Shown here one piece after another: positions 14,189-20,710 of a DNA stretch of 23,494 nucleotides. The notes beneath the pieces were generated by a model, which was given only the letters and a program-made list of their open reading frames with translations, did not search any database and was not told the origin of the DNA. The DNA is from Lentisphaeria bacterium (lineage in GTDB: Bacteria; Verrucomicrobiota; Lentisphaeria; Oligosphaerales; Lenti-02): contig JAGLDW010000948.1 in the NCBI GenBank assembly GCA_023145395.1, positions 1 through 23,494 of the forward strand. The letters run 5' to 3'. Positions within the stretch are counted from its first letter, which is position 1. Each line of letters begins with the position of its first letter. The position numbers and the translations under genes were made by a program.

Positions 14189-15687
14189 AAACCAGAAGAC
14201 CGAACATCCTGCTGGCGATCTCGGATGACCAGGGCTGGCCTCACGCGAGCGCATACGGCTGCCGCTTTGTCAAAACGCCCGCCTTCGACCGAGTCGCTGC
14301 GGAGGGTGTCCTCTTCGACAATGCCTTCTGCCCCGCGCCACAATGCTCGCCCTCCCGAGCGGGATTGCTCACTGGCCTGAACCCCTGGCAACTGGAGGAG
14401 GGAGCGGTGCTCTTCAGCCTGCTTCCACGCAAGTACGATGTCTACACCGACCTGCTCGAAGACGCTGGATATTTTGTCGGCCTCACCGGAAAAGGATGGG
14501 GACCGGGCAGCGTGGAAGCAAGTGGGCGGACTCACAACCCCGCAGGAAAGAGCTGGGACAGCCGAAAATGCGAGCCGCAGACGCGCAGCATGAGCCGCAA
14601 CGACTATGCCGCGAACTTCGCGGACTTCCTGGACGATCGACCTACTGACGCCCCCTTCTGCTTCTGGTACGGTGCCAAAGAACCACACCGGGCCTACGAA
14701 CAGGGGAGCGGGATGCGGGCTGGGAAAAGACTTGCCGATGTCGAGGTTCCCGCCTACCTGCCCGACTGCGAAGAGGTCCGCTCGGACTTCCTCGACTATG
14801 GGCTCGAGATCGACCGATTCGATCGGGATTTGGCCAAGATGATGGCGTTGCTGGAAAAGCGGGGGGAACTGGACGACACCATCATCGTGGTCACAGGAGA
14901 CAACGGCTCCCCCTTCCCGCGAGCCAAAGCCAATCTCTACGAGAACGGAATGCATGTGCCACTGGCCATCCGCTGGGGGGCACGAGTGCCCGGAGGGCGA
15001 CGCGTCACGGACTTCGTCAGCTTCGTCGATCTCGCACCCACATTCCTCGAAGCGGCGGACGTGCCGCAACGCAATGCGATGACTGGCAAGAGCATCCTGA
15101 GGATCCTGGAGAGTGCAGCGGAAGGTCGGGTGGATGACACGCGCGACGCGATGGTCTGCGGCCGTGAACGACATGCCTACTGTCGGCCGGACAACCGCGG
15201 CTACCCCATGCGCAGCATCAAGACGGACCAATTCCTCTACATCCGAAACTACAATCCCGATGGGTGGCCGGCAGGAGATCCGGATTGGTACGGAGACGTG
15301 GATCCCAGCCCGGCCAAGGACTGCCTCCTTGCTTGTCGTGACGGAAGCGATGCAGCGCGCAGCCTATTCGAGCTGTCCTTCGGGAAACGCCCGCCCGAAG
15401 AGCTCTATGCCGTGAACGATGGCACTGCGAATCTCAAAAACCTGGCGGACGACCCCGGATACGGGGAGACGACGCGCACACTCCACGAACGCCTCGAACA
15501 GATCCTCCACGAGCAGGGGGATCCCCGTATGTCGGGCAAGGGATGGATCTACGACACGTATCCGTATTTTGGCAGGATGGGTGGCAGCGACGGCGTGTGG
15601 GGAGGCCCCGTATTCCCAGGTTTCCACGAGCAAGGCGCCTACAACCACGACCTTGGGCCGCACACTGCGAACTCCGCGCGGCTCTGA
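14185..15687 (+). CDS. Type I sulfatase (formylglycine-dependent)
   Basis: A 500-residue sulfatase. ATG 14185 overlaps the trmO stop as ATGA and has AAGG upstream; a start 24 nt earlier is also possible. The N-terminus MKTRRPNILLAISDDQG has the metal-binding Asp14-Asp15 directly at the start and no signal peptide. The maturation motif is CSPSR (54-58), so Cys54 should be converted to formylglycine. Later motifs are the Lys in GLTGKGWG, GAKEPHR with His, and VVTGDNGSPF with the metal Asp-Asn. The overall style resembles heparan-N-sulfatase/SGSH-like sulfatases acting on sugar or glycan sulfates, but the substrate is unknown. No maturase (FGE or anSME) is in the window. It ends at a strong hairpin. 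Confidence 0.9.
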   Translation: MKTRRPNILLAISDDQGWPHASAYGCRFVKTPAFDRVAAEGVLFDNAFCPAPQCSPSRAGLLTGLNPWQLEEGAVLFSLLPRKYDVYTDLLEDAGYFVGLTGKGWGPGSVEASGRTHNPAGKSWDSRKCEPQTRSMSRNDYAANFADFLDDRPTDAPFCFWYGAKEPHRAYEQGSGMRAGKRLADVEVPAYLPDCEEVRSDFLDYGLEIDRFDRDLAKMMALLEKRGELDDTIIVVTGDNGSPFPRAKANLYENGMHVPLAIRWGARVPGGRRVTDFVSFVDLAPTFLEAADVPQRNAMTGKSILRILESAAEGRVDDTRDAMVCGRERHAYCRPDNRGYPMRSIKTDQFLYIRNYNPDGWPAGDPDWYGDVDPSPAKDCLLACRDGSDAARSLFELSFGKRPPEELYAVNDGTANLKNLADDPGYGETTRTLHERLEQILHEQGDPRMSGKGWIYDTYPYFGRMGGSDGVWGGPVFPGFHEQGAYNHDLGPHTANSARL

Positions 15688-15713
15688 TCGCCGACGCTTA
15701 CGTCAGAGCCGCG
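15677..15713. terminator. Strong hairpin between convergent genes
   Basis: An 11-bp perfect inverted repeat, CGCGGCTCTGA (15677-15687) and TCAGAGCCGCG (15703-15713), with a 15-nt loop. The sulfatase stop TGA is the end of the left arm. A second smaller hairpin CGGGAG-TGG-CTCCCG follows at 15719-15733. Together they sit between the converging sulfatase and K+-channel genes. No U tract follows on either strand, so this is more likely a bidirectional 3'-end stabiliser or a factor-assisted terminator than a classic intrinsic terminator. Confidence 0.6.
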
Positions 15714-15741
15714 ACCAACGGGAGTGGCTCCCGAAACACCC

Positions 15742-16839
15742 CTACGTCACCAGGTCGGCCGAGAACACCTCCCAGTCAAAGTCCGGAAAGGCGATGATGG
15801 AGAGCTTGTCCGTCTCCACAATCACCGTGTCGCTGGCGGGGCACACATCCACTTCCCCATTGGCATGAATCAAGCCGAAGGCATTGGTGCTTTCGCCACG
15901 AGCACGAGACGTCTGAGCGAGGGCCGCATTGAAGCTTTCCCAGGTCATGCCCACGCACGGACCAGGAGCCAGTGTACGGGGATTCGCGCCTTGAGTGTTT
16001 GCCAACAGCTGAGCGACCAGCTCGGCGCTGTGCTCGTCCTGGCACTCCTGCACGACTGCCAGCACATCGATATTCTGCCAGACGGGGCATACGGACGCAC
16101 CTGTGCTTCTGCTGGTCACACTGTCGAACAGTTTCTCGTTCTCGGGATTCACCAGCGTGGGAATGATTCGTGTCCCGGCATCCACGATGCCGAATAGAAT
16201 GTTCACGAGGGTTAGGGTCGCCCCATCGGAATCCGGTGTGCCAGAGTCAAGAGGGAAAATCAGAATTGTCCGATTGTTCTTGATTCCCGCCCGCTCGTAC
16301 GTCTTCGGGTCGAGGGCATCACCCCGTACAAAGTGCAGGTTCCCCAATTCGGCCACCACGCTCTCGGGCAGTTCGTCCAGGCGACTATCCACAACGCAGA
16401 TGCCAACTCCGGGTTGAACCGTCCGGATTTCACGCACCAGCATTCGAAATGCCGAGACACCGGGGAAGTTGAAGACAACGTATCCGTCTCTATGGGGATT
16501 CTGCTGCATGCCGTACCTCCTCATATCTTGAATAGCCTGCTTCAAGTCGAATGCACCCGAGATGCAGATGCCCACCAACGCGATCCCAAATGTACCGAAC
16601 ACACCCACGGCCAGGCGCCCCAAGGCAGTCGCCGCCGGAGCGTTGCCGTACCCCACGGTCGTGTTCGTCTGCCAAGCCTGCCAAAACGCCTCGTTCCAAC
16701 TTGTCTGCTCCAGAATCTTGAACGTCACGGCAAAACCGATACTTAGCACCACCAACCACAGCAGATGACGCCCCAGACTGCGACCCGCATCATGTTCACG
16801 CATGCCGCGACGCAGATTCCTGAGTAGAAAAAGGATCAT
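15742..16839 (-). CDS. K+-channel-like protein with C-terminal RCK/TrkA-like region
   Basis: A 365-residue protein. Hydrophobic helix ~26-40 (LLWLVVLSIGFAVTF), then the pore segment NEAFWQAWQTNTTVGYGNAP with the TVGYG selectivity filter (61-65). A second helix follows (~77-96). This is a two-TM potassium-channel plan. The cytoplasmic part resembles tandem RCK/TrkA modules: VGICVVDSRLDEL, GNLHFVRGDALDPKTYERAGI and NRTILIFPLD. However, the Rossmann glycine motif is replaced by FNFPGVSA, so nucleotide binding is doubtful. ATG 16839 has AGGGGG 5 nt upstream. The gene is last in the Psp-like operon, 66 bp after PspA, the gap containing a hairpin repeat. An ion channel beside pspA fits a role in membrane-potential homeostasis. 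Confidence 0.82.
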   Translation of the reverse strand: MILFLLRNLRRGMREHDAGRSLGRHLLWLVVLSIGFAVTFKILEQTSWNEAFWQAWQTNTTVGYGNAPAATALGRLAVGVFGTFGIALVGICISGAFDLKQAIQDMRRYGMQQNPHRDGYVVFNFPGVSAFRMLVREIRTVQPGVGICVVDSRLDELPESVVAELGNLHFVRGDALDPKTYERAGIKNNRTILIFPLDSGTPDSDGATLTLVNILFGIVDAGTRIIPTLVNPENEKLFDSVTSRSTGASVCPVWQNIDVLAVVQECQDEHSAELVAQLLANTQGANPRTLAPGPCVGMTWESFNAALAQTSRARGESTNAFGLIHANGEVDVCPASDTVIVETDKLSIIAFPDFDWEVFSADLVT

Positions 16840-16854
16840 ATCGACCCCCTATCG

Positions 16855-16890
16855 CCACCACCGGGTCTGTCCCGGCGGAGCGAAGATTGT
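16855..16890. repeat. Dispersed GC-rich hairpin repeat, copy 1
   Basis: CCACCGGG (16858-16865), loop TCTGT, CCCGGCGG (16871-16878), followed by AGCGAAGATTGT. It matches copy 2 at 23396-23430 across the stem and the GGAGCGA-x-GATTG tail, and shares the CGCCACCACCGGG start with copy 3. On the minus-strand transcript the one non-matching pair becomes a G-U wobble. It lies between pspA and the channel gene in the same operon. Confidence 0.65.
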
Positions 16891-16905
16891 GAAACAAAAC
16901 TAGAC

Positions 16906-17586
16906 TCAGCCCTTCTTGTTCTTGCTCATCAAGGCCTGCAGTTCGGCATCCACTGCGCTATCGCTGGCGGACTCGTACCGTTCCTCAAGCTGGTTCTCCA
17001 CGCTTCCTCCGCCACTCATATCCTCCCAGGCCTCCGCTTCGGACTCCTCCGTGTCGACCGCCTTCTGAAGATCATCAAGCGCCGCCAGCGGGTTGCCATC
17101 CGCATTGAACTCGCTGCTCGCCTGTGCAAGTTCCTTGCGGACCTTGGACCCCTCGAGACGCGCCACCAGACGCGCACGATTGCTCTCGGCCTGCGCAATC
17201 TTCGCACGGGCGCGGTTGAGTTGCTCGCGAAGCTGCTTGACAATCTGGTCGTTCTGCACCAACTCGGCATCAAGCGTCTTCACTCTCTGCTCTGCCTGCG
17301 CCTTGCGCTCCAATGCGGTCCGAGCATCGTCCACGTTCTCTGCGGAAGCCGCCTTTTCCGCGATGCCCTGCCATTTGCCAATGTCCGCCTTGGCATCGCC
17401 GGTCTGCCGCCGAAGCCGGTTGCTTTCCGCCACCAGTTTGGCGATCTTGCCAGTGAAGTCGGCGACCTTCGTCTTACTGTCCTCGATGGCGAACTGCGAG
17501 TCCCGAGCAGGGTCTGCAAGCTTTTTTGCAGCATCATCCTTCTTGGCGCGGAACCAGTTGTTCACTGCTTTCAATAGGCTGGCCAT
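16906..17586 (-). CDS. PspA/IM30-family protein (YjfJ-like)
   Basis: A 226-residue protein dominated by predicted coiled coil, the PspA/Vipp1/ESCRT-III plan. The N-terminus SLLKAVNNWFRAKKDDAAKKLADP could form the membrane-binding amphipathic helix. Long heptad-like helices run over residues ~30-155 (TKVADFTGKIAKLVAESNRL, KTLDAELVQNDQIVKQLREQL, AKIAQAESNRARLVARLEG). An acidic tail with EDMSGGGSVENQLEERYESA is followed by SAVDAELQALMSKNKKG, the typical PspA ending. PspA polymers bind stressed membranes and limit proton leakage. AAGGAG lies 9 nt before ATG 17586. Neighbours DUF2170, YjfK-like and DUF350 point to the E. coli yjfJ type rather than the pspABC type; no pspB, pspC or pspF is present. 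Confidence 0.88.
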   Translation of the reverse strand: MASLLKAVNNWFRAKKDDAAKKLADPARDSQFAIEDSKTKVADFTGKIAKLVAESNRLRRQTGDAKADIGKWQGIAEKAASAENVDDARTALERKAQAEQRVKTLDAELVQNDQIVKQLREQLNRARAKIAQAESNRARLVARLEGSKVRKELAQASSEFNADGNPLAALDDLQKAVDTEESEAEAWEDMSGGGSVENQLEERYESASDSAVDAELQALMSKNKKG

Positions 17587-17643
17587 AATCTCTTACTCCT
17601 TATATTTCTTGCTGAAAATCCATCGATCACACCATCATGAAAC

Positions 17644-18072
17644 CTAGGCGAAAACGTCCTTGAACTCCTCTCCACAGGTCAGAATCGCCTGTAGCAGACT
17701 ATCAAGAGCGATCGCAAGCTCTGGCAGAGAAAAATTGCCCAATGGCAGCGAATCGGTCAACACGATGGGCCATTCGGACTCGTCGTTGAACTCGGGATTG
17801 TCCGCGTCAGTGACCAAGCCGATGGCGTAGGGGACGGTACGAGTGTTCGCGTCCAGTGCCACAAGCATGAACTTCTCGGCGTCGCACACTTGGCCGAAGA
17901 GGCCCAATTGACAGTTGATGACAAGCTCGTTCCTCTCGTTGATAGTCAGGACAGCTACAAAGGGCGCATCGGAACCGCCCACTTTCGTGCGGACAGCCTG
18001 GGCGCCCGCATTGCACTCGTAGCCAAGACTTTCGAGTGCCTCCGCGATGCTCTTCAGGGAATCGAGTGACAT
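17644..18072 (-). CDS. DUF2170 family protein (YjfI-like)
   Basis: A 142-residue acidic cytoplasmic protein; ATG 18072 has AAAGGAG 8 nt upstream, so the longer open frame is rejected. It begins LDSLKSIAEALESLGYECNA, and has a beta-rich centre (FVAVLTINERNELVINCQLGLFGQV) and VALDANTRTVPYAIGLVTDAD. It closes with a helix LPELAIALDSLLQAILTCGEEF. This matches my memory of DUF2170/YjfI, which sits directly beside yjfJ (pspA-like) in E. coli. The biochemical role is unknown; its fold looks like the small alpha-beta chaperone type (YbjN/CesT-like), which is inference. It is co-transcribed with PspA, 57 bp away. Confidence 0.72.
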   Translation of the reverse strand: MSLDSLKSIAEALESLGYECNAGAQAVRTKVGGSDAPFVAVLTINERNELVINCQLGLFGQVCDAEKFMLVALDANTRTVPYAIGLVTDADNPEFNDESEWPIVLTDSLPLGNFSLPELAIALDSLLQAILTCGEEFKDVFA

Positions 18073-18106
18073 GATCGTATCTCCTTTCGTGGTTCCTACT
18101 GGGTTC

Positions 18107-18802
18107 TCATTTGGGAAGGATGTCGATATCCGACGCCGCGATCGGACACCCGAACAACAATTGCACAAAGCCACCTTGTGGCAGCACTTCCTCCGTGTCA
18201 AGTTCCACCCCGCCCAGTTCGAGCACCAGGATCTCGGGATTCTCACACTCGTCCGGAGTCTGGTATTCGGCCACAGCGGCGAAAAATGCCTCTGGCATCC
18301 CCTCCGGCTGGGGCTCCTCACGCGCCTCGCCATACAACACACCCTGGGGCTTGAGGCCATAGACCACTTCGAACTCCTCACCCTCCTCCTCGAGTTCCCA
18401 TGGGATCTCAAGGGCGAACTCCAGGTCGGACGCTTCGAAGTCATCCGGATCCTCAGGCTCCTCAAACAGCCAGTAGTCTTCACGCCGCAGAATGTCGGCC
18501 CGGCTGCCTGCGGGGAACACGTCGGGCTGCTCGAAGTAGAGACGCAAGTCCAGCATGCTTCCCACAACCTTCACCATGAGCCAGAGACGGTCCTCTCCGA
18601 CAAGCTCGAACAACAGCCACTCGGCGAGCCCATCGTCCTGGCGGACAATCAGCTTACGTTCCATGGTGTACTGGAGTCCGTACGCGCCGGCGCCCGACGC
18701 CATGGATTCCGCGACCGCCTGTTCGTCCTCGAGAACGGCAATCGCGCCGACCTTCAGCTTGTGCCAGAACTCGGTAGACTCTTTGCGAACTTCAAGTCCC
18801 AT
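18107..18802 (-). CDS. Acidic DUF4178/DUF2491-like protein (YjfK-like position)
   Basis: A 231-residue, strongly acidic soluble protein. The first half, FWHKLKVGAIAVL then YGLQYTMERKLIVRQDDGLAEWLLFEL, has the DUF4178-like pattern of a beta-barrel strand pair with EW-x-x-F/Y. The middle is Glu/Asp-rich (EEPEDPDDFEASDLEFALE). The C-terminal half has VVYGLKPQGVLYGEAREE and ends FVQLLFGCPIAASDIDILPK. In E. coli the equivalent position, next to DUF2170 and the PspA homologue, is YjfK (DUF2491). The family call rests on synteny plus weak pattern. It starts 3 bp after the preceding stop and ends 34 bp before the DUF2170 gene. Confidence 0.58.
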   Translation of the reverse strand: MGLEVRKESTEFWHKLKVGAIAVLEDEQAVAESMASGAGAYGLQYTMERKLIVRQDDGLAEWLLFELVGEDRLWLMVKVVGSMLDLRLYFEQPDVFPAGSRADILRREDYWLFEEPEDPDDFEASDLEFALEIPWELEEEGEEFEVVYGLKPQGVLYGEAREEPQPEGMPEAFFAAVAEYQTPDECENPEILVLELGGVELDTEEVLPQGGFVQLLFGCPIAASDIDILPK

Positions 18803-18805
18803 GTC

Positions 18806-19690
18806 CTAGTAATACTCCCTGCGCGAAGCATAGACAATGCTGTTGAAAAGAAAGATGCCGCCCAGTACGAGCAGGCCGACGAAGACGATCGCCCCAAAAC
18901 CAATGCGGCGCCGACGACGCTGAGGAGGAAGGTAGTCGGCGAACGTCGTGGTGGAGCTGCGTTGCCCCGATGCCCGGTTCTGGTCGTACTGAGTCGTAGT
19001 GGCGTAGTCACTCCGGCGGTGTGGATACCGGTCGTAGTAGTATCCTCGGGAGCTCATCAAGCTGGAGAGAATCACCGCGTCCATCAGTGGATCGTAGTAG
19101 CGCCAGCGACTCCCCGAATAGTATCCATACCCACGGTGCGAACTGTTGTAGATCACACTGACATTCGTCCCGGACGAAGTGCGGTACGTGGAGGGAACAT
19201 GGCTCGGGCGCTGAGCAGGCTTCTGGTCGAAGCGCGAGGTGTACTCCTTGGCGTGCTTCTGCCGAAAAGCCTTTGTCGCCGCATCCCGGCTCTGGTATGT
19301 CTTGCCCGCGCCAGCCGCACGGCCTCCCAACGCCCGGTCGGTCTTCGAGGGAGTTCGTTTCGCCGTCGTTGCCGTCTTGCTCGCAGCGCTGGAACGGGTG
19401 GCGGCGGCGCTCTTCGGCTTGGACCCGCTCCAAGAATCCTTCTTCGTGGAACTCCTGGACGACGAACGTGTGGGACGAGGGCGCGAGGGACGCGACACAC
19501 GGCGGGACGACGATGCACGGGAACGCGTTGAAAACGAACTGCGTGATGAACGCCCGCCGCCGCCGCCGCCACGACGAGCCTCCACGGGAAGGGGCAGGGT
19601 GAAAAGCAGCAGAACAGCAACACTCACCCAAGACCTCGCCGAGAGGTGCCAGGCGCAATCGTTCCTACTCTGCATACTGGTCGGCATCAT
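18806..19690 (-). CDS. Arg/Ser-rich low-complexity exported membrane protein, unknown
   Basis: A 294-residue protein. ATG 19690 overlaps the DUF350 stop as ATGA, with GGGGA upstream; a second ATG follows directly. After a signal-like helix (SWVSVAVLLLFTLPLPVEA) comes a Gly6 run and a long Ser/Arg/Thr/Lys-rich region with repeated SR, SS and RP dipeptides. A segment with Tyr-rich motifs follows (YNSSHRGYGYYSGSRWRYYDPLMDAVILSSLMSSRGYYYD). A basic QRRRRRIGFG precedes a single transmembrane helix (IVFVGLLVLGGIFLFNSIV) at the C-terminus. It is likely anchored in the inner membrane with a disordered extracytoplasmic part. I do not recognise a family; by position it replaces the low-complexity DUF1190 (YjfM) gene of E. 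coli, without visible homology. Confidence 0.7.
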   Translation of the reverse strand: MMPTSMQSRNDCAWHLSARSWVSVAVLLLFTLPLPVEARRGGGGGGRSSRSSFSTRSRASSSRRVSRPSRPRPTRSSSRSSTKKDSWSGSKPKSAAATRSSAASKTATTAKRTPSKTDRALGGRAAGAGKTYQSRDAATKAFRQKHAKEYTSRFDQKPAQRPSHVPSTYRTSSGTNVSVIYNSSHRGYGYYSGSRWRYYDPLMDAVILSSLMSSRGYYYDRYPHRRSDYATTTQYDQNRASGQRSSTTTFADYLPPQRRRRRIGFGAIVFVGLLVLGGIFLFNSIVYASRREYY

Positions 19691-20595
19691 CCGTTCCCCG
19701 TTTGCACCAGTGCGCACTGGGTCACCACGTAGAGAAGAAAAAGAGCGACAGCCACGGCGCTGGCCGCAGCGATGGAGGCAGCGGCTGTGTTCCGCTGCTC
19801 GCCCACCTCCGAAGACATGGGAGAAGAGGGCATGAACACACGATCCGCAATCGCTCTGGAGGCGATCAGAAGAGGGATCCCCACAAGAAGAACGGCCAGC
19901 ACCGAGCTCAATTCCTCGGTGAGGCGACTCGACGCATTAAGCAGCGCCGCGCGTACAAGAAATCCAGAGGCCACGAGAAAGCCTCCGAAACTGATCCCGA
20001 CTGCCACGTTGTCGCGCTCATGGATTTCCACGTGCACATCGTAGGGCGTGACCCACTGGAACACGAACCCCATGAAAACGAACAGAGTCTGGCCGACAAG
20101 CCAGTAGACGGCGATGTCCCTGAGCCCCATGAGCACGCTGTCGCTCTCGCCAGACAGCGCGCCGTTCAGCACCAATCCTGTCCCGACCAACGCACCAGCC
20201 AGCACGAATCCCGTGCCTAGACTACGCCTCTCCACAAGCAGTTCGTTCACGTCGAAACGCCGCAGAATCAATCGGTCCACAACAAAGTGGCTAAGCATCA
20301 GCAAGGCCAACACTTCAATGCCCGAAAGCAGAAGCATCGACATCGTGGGGATGGAGATCGTTGTCCCGAGTCCGTACACAGTGCCGGCGAGGGCGGTCGC
20401 CGACGCAAGAAGAAAACCGCCCAAGGCAATGCCGACCGCAGGATTGTCCCGCGAGACAAGCTCCTCGTTGAAGTCATACGGAGTGAGCCGATCATAGGCA
20501 AACCAGCCAACGACGAGAAGCACAAGCAACAGCAAAAACTGCGTTGTGGCAGCGATGGTGTCGCCCAGTGTGCCAAGAAACGCATCGAGCATCAT
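19687..20595 (-). CDS. Polytopic DUF350 protein with internal duplication (YjfL-like)
   Basis: A 302-residue membrane protein; ATG 20595 (or the adjacent ATG 20592) has GGGAG just upstream, so the longer open frame is rejected. DUF350 motifs appear twice: TPYDFNEELVSRDNPAVGIALGGFLLAS (38-65, given here as a position with key residues TPYD, RDN, GGF) and TPYDVHVEIHERDN with AVGISFGGFLVAS (183-210). Each is followed by a diverged half: FDVNELLVERRSLGTGFVLAG near 114-134, and EQRNTAAASIAAA in the C-terminus. The chain is thus about four related two-helix units, with around eight membrane segments. DUF350 is a membrane family repeatedly linked to pspA-like genes; its function is unknown. It is first in the Psp-like operon, with a promoter immediately upstream. 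Confidence 0.82.
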   Translation of the reverse strand: MMLDAFLGTLGDTIAATTQFLLLLVLLVVGWFAYDRLTPYDFNEELVSRDNPAVGIALGGFLLASATALAGTVYGLGTTISIPTMSMLLLSGIEVLALLMLSHFVVDRLILRRFDVNELLVERRSLGTGFVLAGALVGTGLVLNGALSGESDSVLMGLRDIAVYWLVGQTLFVFMGFVFQWVTPYDVHVEIHERDNVAVGISFGGFLVASGFLVRAALLNASSRLTEELSSVLAVLLVGIPLLIASRAIADRVFMPSSPMSSEVGEQRNTAAASIAAASAVAVALFLLYVVTQCALVQTGNG

Positions 20596-20644
20596 CAGAA
20601 CTCCCTGTGATTCCCCAACAAAGAGGGTCGTACCCGAGAAAACG

Positions 20645-20673
20645 ACTATAGGCCCAAGGACGTGTCTGTACAA
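20645..20673 (-). promoter_or_regulatory. sigma70-like promoter for the Psp-like operon
   Basis: Reading leftward, TTGTAC (20673-20668), a 17-nt spacer, then TATAGT (20650-20645). Transcription would start near 20638, giving a ~43-nt leader to the DUF350 ATG at 20595. It lies in the 115-bp gap after the second sulfatase, so the operon can be transcribed independently. No sigma54-type -24/-12 element (as used by E. coli pspA) was seen. Confidence 0.6.
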
Positions 20674-20710
20674 GCAGCAGGTCGGATCCGCTGGAAGGAT
20701 GGGATGAGGC

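Noticed and set aside
13867..15231. 454-codon open frame on the - strand
   Set aside because: It is antisense to trmO and the first sulfatase, both with intact motifs; a GC-rich shadow frame.
18047..19531. 494-codon open frame on the + strand
   Set aside because: It is antisense to the acidic YjfK-like and Arg/Ser-rich genes. Those are coupled by overlap or 3-bp spacing and have ribosome sites; the + frame has neither context nor recognisable motifs.
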